Shown in pieces: positions 31,466 through 33,982 of a stretch of DNA of 33,982 bases (within the stretch, counting starts at the first letter, position 1; every line of letters starts with the position of its first letter). The stretch covers positions 1 to 33,982 of the forward strand of contig NZ_JAGGOW010000035.1 in assembly GCF_018614135.1 (NCBI RefSeq), written 5' to 3'. The translations under genes were made by a program, and so were the position numbers. A model generated the notes under the pieces. It did not search any database. It saw only the letters and a list, made by a program, of their open reading frames with translations, and had not been told where the DNA came from. The DNA is from Streptomyces sp. ISL-66 (GTDB taxonomy: Bacteria; Actinomycetota; Actinomycetes; Streptomycetales; Streptomycetaceae).

Positions 31466-31527
31466 CCAGTGACCGGTGCCCGGTGCCCGGTGACTGGTGG
31501 CTGATGCCTGATGCCTGATGCCTGATG
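31458..31527. repeat. ten-copy degenerate heptamer array
   Basis: Seven-base units run without gaps: ACCAGTG twice, ACCGGTG, CCCGGTG twice, ACTGGTG, GCTGATG, then CCTGATG three times. The array overlaps the amidase stop codon and lies between convergent genes. CCAGTGACCG and CGGTGACTGG within it can pair with one mismatch, so it may also form a terminator-like hairpin. Confidence 0.75.
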
Positions 31528-31536
31528 CCGGGACCG

Positions 31537-31812
31537 TCAGGTATGCAGTCGGCTGTTGGAGCCCTCGCTGTCTGCGGCGCTCTCGTCGTTGAACCAGTAG
31601 TCGCCCGCCGCCAGGTAGCGGAAGGACTGGACGGTGGCGCTGGGCAGTTCGACCGTGACCGCCCGCCGGCCGTCCTGGCGCGGCTCGAGCGTATGGACGC
31701 CGGGCTGCCAGTCGTTGAAGTCCCCCACCACGCTCACCGGCCCGGGCGGAACATCCGGCGGCAGTACGAACGTGACCTCGGCGCCGTCCTCGCGCAACCT
31801 GCGCTCCAACAT
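31537..31812 (-). CDS. CBM48/isoamylase N-terminal-like small protein
   Basis: This is a 91-residue single-domain protein of the glycogen-binding early-set (CBM48) type. VTFVLPPDVPPGPVSVVGDF is followed by NDWQPGVHTLEPRQDGR and ATVQSFRYLAAGDYWFND, with the aromatic pair that binds alpha-glucan chains. The start chosen is the ATG at 31812 with GGGAGG about six bases upstream; an ATG 39 bases earlier lacks a site. Stand-alone copies occur widely in Streptomyces, with an unknown role presumed in glycogen metabolism. It converges with the amidase gene across the heptamer array. Confidence 0.82.
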   Translation of the reverse strand: MLERRLREDGAEVTFVLPPDVPPGPVSVVGDFNDWQPGVHTLEPRQDGRRAVTVELPSATVQSFRYLAAGDYWFNDESAADSEGSNSRLHT

Positions 31813-32068
31813 GGGTGCCTCCCGTCGACAGTGACACAGCGGAATGTCCATCGTCAGCCGCCGGGGGCCCGCCCGCGCTCCGGCGCCGCCGACCGTGTGA
31901 ACGTGTCACCCGCCCCCGCACCCCCGCCCTGCCCCCGGCGAGCGGCCGCAGCAGGCACGTGGCACCGTTGGCAGGGCGAAGACAAGGTCCACACAGGCGG
32001 GACCCGGCCGGCTGAAGCCACCCCGGCCTGGTCCCGCAACGGACGGCCGCCATGGAGGGCCCTCGACA

Positions 32069-32407
32069 GTGCGGCATGCGGACAGTCACGAGACGGACGC
32101 GGAGCTCCTGGAGGCGGTATCCGCCACCCTCGGCGCAGCCGGGTTCGGCCCGGGCGACGCGGGAGAGACGGGCGTGCACCTGATCCTGCACGCCCGCGGC
32201 GTGATGGTCGGATGGACGCCCCAGGAGATCGACGACCTGCACACCCGCACCCACGGCCCACCCCCCGCCGGCGACCACAACGCCGAGCTGACCGGACTGC
32301 GCCACGCCACCGGCCTCGCCCTGGCCGCCGCTCTGCACGCCGCCGGGTTCACCACCGAAACCCACAGCGACTCGATCCTCGTCCTACCCCCACCGCCACC
32401 GGGCTGA
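32069..32407 (+). CDS. hypothetical protein
   Basis: This 112-residue protein has two alpha/beta-like blocks: ELLEAVSATLGAAGFGPGD followed by GVHLILHARGVMVGWTPQEI, then LTGLRHATGLALAAALHAAG and FTTETHSDSILVL. The two halves look like related helix-strand units. It ends in a Pro-rich tail. No family is recognised, and there is no signal peptide or membrane segment. The GTG at 32069 has GGAGGG about ten bases upstream. It is divergent from the CBM48 gene and may share its 256-base upstream region, in which nothing else is seen. Confidence 0.55.
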   Translation: MRHADSHETDAELLEAVSATLGAAGFGPGDAGETGVHLILHARGVMVGWTPQEIDDLHTRTHGPPPAGDHNAELTGLRHATGLALAAALHAAGFTTETHSDSILVLPPPPPG

Positions 32408-32580
32408 GCCGCCCCCGCCCCTCCGCGCCCCCCGTAGCCAGCGAGGTGCCCTGCCGGTCGAAGACCCGCTGTAGCTTTGCACTCGGGCCGTGCGTCGTCA
32501 CGTTCGGCATGGGCCGGTCGGTATGCGAGCGACATGCGCGGCCTCCGAGAGCGACTGCGAGCGACCTGCTGGAGGTACAC

Positions 32581-33384
32581 GTGGAAGAGACTGCGTCCAA
32601 GGGGCGGCCGCTCAGCGGTTCGGAGATGCCGGCTGACGGCATGAACGGCCTGCGTCACAGCGGGTTCGCCCGCTACGGTCCCACGCAGCTCGGCATCGAC
32701 CCGGCCGGCGCGGCCGCCGATGACCTCGCCGAGATCACGGAAGGCTGCGCGGATCTCCCCCCGGACCCGTACGCCCCGGGAACCAATCGCTACCGCCGTT
32801 ACTCCCACGCCGTGTACCTCCCGTGGAAGGACGAGCTGTCGTGGATTCCCGGGACGCCCGATCCGGTGCACGGCACGGTCACCGAGTACTACCCTCGACG
32901 AGCCCTCCCCGGCATTCCGGAGCCGCTGCGGACCAACCCGCTCCTGGAGCGGCTCGTGCGCTGGGACATCGGGCAGACGCTGTGGCTGGAAGGCTTCGAG
33001 AGGCGGCCCATGTGGGTCGGTGTGCATCTGATCAAGCTCGGTGTCGAGAGCCCGGGTCAGGTCGCTGTCTCCTTGCCCAACTGCCTCCATCAGGACGGAG
33101 GTTCCCCCCGGACGTTCACGTTCGCCCACTTGATCAGCTACCGCAACATCACCGGCGGGGAGAACGTCATCGCCACCCCCGACAGCGCCGGCCTGGGGCC
33201 GGAAGACGTTCACGAGATGGACATCCACGCCCGCTTCACCCTCCGCGATCCGCTGGACGGCTACGCAGTGCACGACCACCGAGTCAGCCACTACGTCGCC
33301 CCGGTAGGACTCGGTCACCAGCCGGGGCCAGGGGAACGGTGCATCCTCATCGTCGGCCTCGCCCCGTACGTCCCCCAGCTCTGA
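32581..33384 (+). CDS. 2OG-Fe dioxygenase family protein (PF10014-type)
   Basis: This 267-residue Fe(II)/2-oxoglutarate enzyme is of the family that includes free-amino-acid hydroxylases such as isoleucine dioxygenase. The iron ligands appear as His and Asp in CLHQDGGSPRTFTF and the distal His in HDHRVSHYVAPV, with Arg in GERCILIVGL likely for 2-oxoglutarate. Other core stretches are WVGVHLIKLGVE and LISYRNITGGENVI. The start chosen is the GTG at 32581, with GGAGG at 32571-32575; in-frame sequence upstream has no site. It lies 2.6 kb from the Dap locus with unrelated genes between, so membership of that pathway is speculative. Confidence 0.8.
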   Translation: MEETASKGRPLSGSEMPADGMNGLRHSGFARYGPTQLGIDPAGAAADDLAEITEGCADLPPDPYAPGTNRYRRYSHAVYLPWKDELSWIPGTPDPVHGTVTEYYPRRALPGIPEPLRTNPLLERLVRWDIGQTLWLEGFERRPMWVGVHLIKLGVESPGQVAVSLPNCLHQDGGSPRTFTFAHLISYRNITGGENVIATPDSAGLGPEDVHEMDIHARFTLRDPLDGYAVHDHRVSHYVAPVGLGHQPGPGERCILIVGLAPYVPQL

Positions 33385-33477
33385 GGCCGACAGCAGCCTG
33401 ACCGGGGCATCCACTCAATGTGGTGAACCACTGCGGAACGCCGCCGTGCCCACGTGTCGCTCGGGTTGGTTGGCCGC

Positions 33478-33966
33478 ATGGAATGGTCATCGATCGCCTT
33501 CGTCGCCTGCAGTGTCCTGGCGTCGCTCTTACTCCTGGCCCTGATGGTGCGGTACGTGCCCGAGCACTGGCACGAACACCACGCCCTGAAGGACACCCTC
33601 GACCATTTTTCGGGGCTCAACAGGACCCTGTTCAGCTTCATCCTGGCGCTCTCCATCGTCTCTGCCCAAGCGAGCCTCACCAAAGCCTCCGAAGACGTCA
33701 GCAACGAGGGGGCGAGCCTCATCAACCTCCAGTGGGCCACGCGGCCCCTGCCCACCGCCTCCCGCGAACGGGTCCGTGACCTGACTCGCCAGTACACGGT
33801 CGCGGTCATCGACGAGGAGTGGCCGGCCATGGCGAAGGGAGAGTCCAGCGCACGCGCGCAGAACATCTACGACGAGCTCCGGCGAACCCTGCAAGACACT
33901 CAGGGCAGTTCCAAGCAGGAGGAGGTTTTCGCACGGGACTCGCTCGTGGCACTGAGTGGACGTTAA
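33478..33966 (+). CDS. DUF4239/bestrophin-like membrane protein, short
   Basis: This is a 162-residue protein from the ATG at 33478. Membrane segments lie near residues 5-23 (FVACSVLASLLLLALMVRYV) and 45-62 (RTLFSFILALSIVSAQASL), followed by a soluble region (SNEGASLINLQWATRPLP, VRDLTRQYTVAVIDEEWPAM). This is the first two-helix half of DUF4239-type proteins, which usually run to about 250 residues with a second helix pair. Here a TAA comes at 33964, 16 bases before the window edge, so it is either truncated or frameshifted. A GTG at 33454 is an alternative start. Confidence 0.6.
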   Translation: MEWSSIAFVACSVLASLLLLALMVRYVPEHWHEHHALKDTLDHFSGLNRTLFSFILALSIVSAQASLTKASEDVSNEGASLINLQWATRPLPTASRERVRDLTRQYTVAVIDEEWPAMAKGESSARAQNIYDELRRTLQDTQGSSKQEEVFARDSLVALSGR

Positions 33967-33982
33967 GTCCGTTTCTGGTAGC

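Overview
The window is from a high-GC actinomycete, almost certainly a Streptomyces or close relative. The DNA is GC-rich with strong third-position GC bias, GTG starts and GTGA/ATGA overlaps are common, and the gene families are typical of the genus (DUF5709, DUF5958, Fic-type toxin with CopG-like antitoxin, split LigD, F420-type LLM oxidoreductase, Pls-like synthetase). No tRNA, rRNA or CRISPR array is visible.

Positions 1-10,230 are mobile DNA. A Tn7-like element runs from 44 to 8389, with TGTGAC/GTCACA ends, a 5-bp duplication (ATCAG at 39-43 and 8390-8394) and three 17-bp repeats at 20-bp spacing in its right end. It carries a TnsA-TnsB fusion gene and a TnsC-like ATPase gene, both frameshifted. 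It also holds remnants of a second TnsA/TnsB pair welded to the tail of an FMN-dependent dehydrogenase, plus small cargo genes. An IS701-family element (83-1957), with its own CTAG duplication and a DUF5958 passenger gene, sits inside its left end. One base beyond the Tn7-like element's 3' duplication starts a second, transposase-less element with related ends (8396-10230). This carries only a DUF4241 gene, and its right end cuts off a sensor-kinase-like gene.

Positions 10,231-20,862 look like ordinary chromosome: a Fic-type toxin-antitoxin pair with a palindromic operator, a SixA-like phosphatase, topoisomerase IB, a DUF5709 protein, a STAS protein, and a translationally coupled three-gene LigD set (phosphoesterase, ligase, polymerase). 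An F420-type oxidoreductase, a small membrane protein, a pyruvate-oxidase-like ThDP enzyme and an SRPBCC protein follow.

Positions 20,999-29,921 form a compact biosynthetic locus. sbnA- and sbnB-like genes should make L-2,3-diaminopropionate. A C*-A-T NRPS protein activates an amino acid. A separate carrier plus Pls-type membrane condensation protein could polymerise or release it, and a TauD-type dioxygenase could hydroxylate it. In effect the single-chain poly-epsilon-lysine synthetase design is split over two proteins and paired with Dap supply and oxidation. The divergent sbnA/synthetase promoters face each other and share a 16-bp inverted operator-like repeat. This is my main candidate for an undescribed system.

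Positions 30,038-33,982 hold an amidase with a perfect 23-bp hairpin in its coding sequence, a ten-copy heptamer array at the amidase stop, a CBM48-like protein, a hypothetical protein, a PF10014-type 2OG-Fe dioxygenase and a short DUF4239-like membrane protein.
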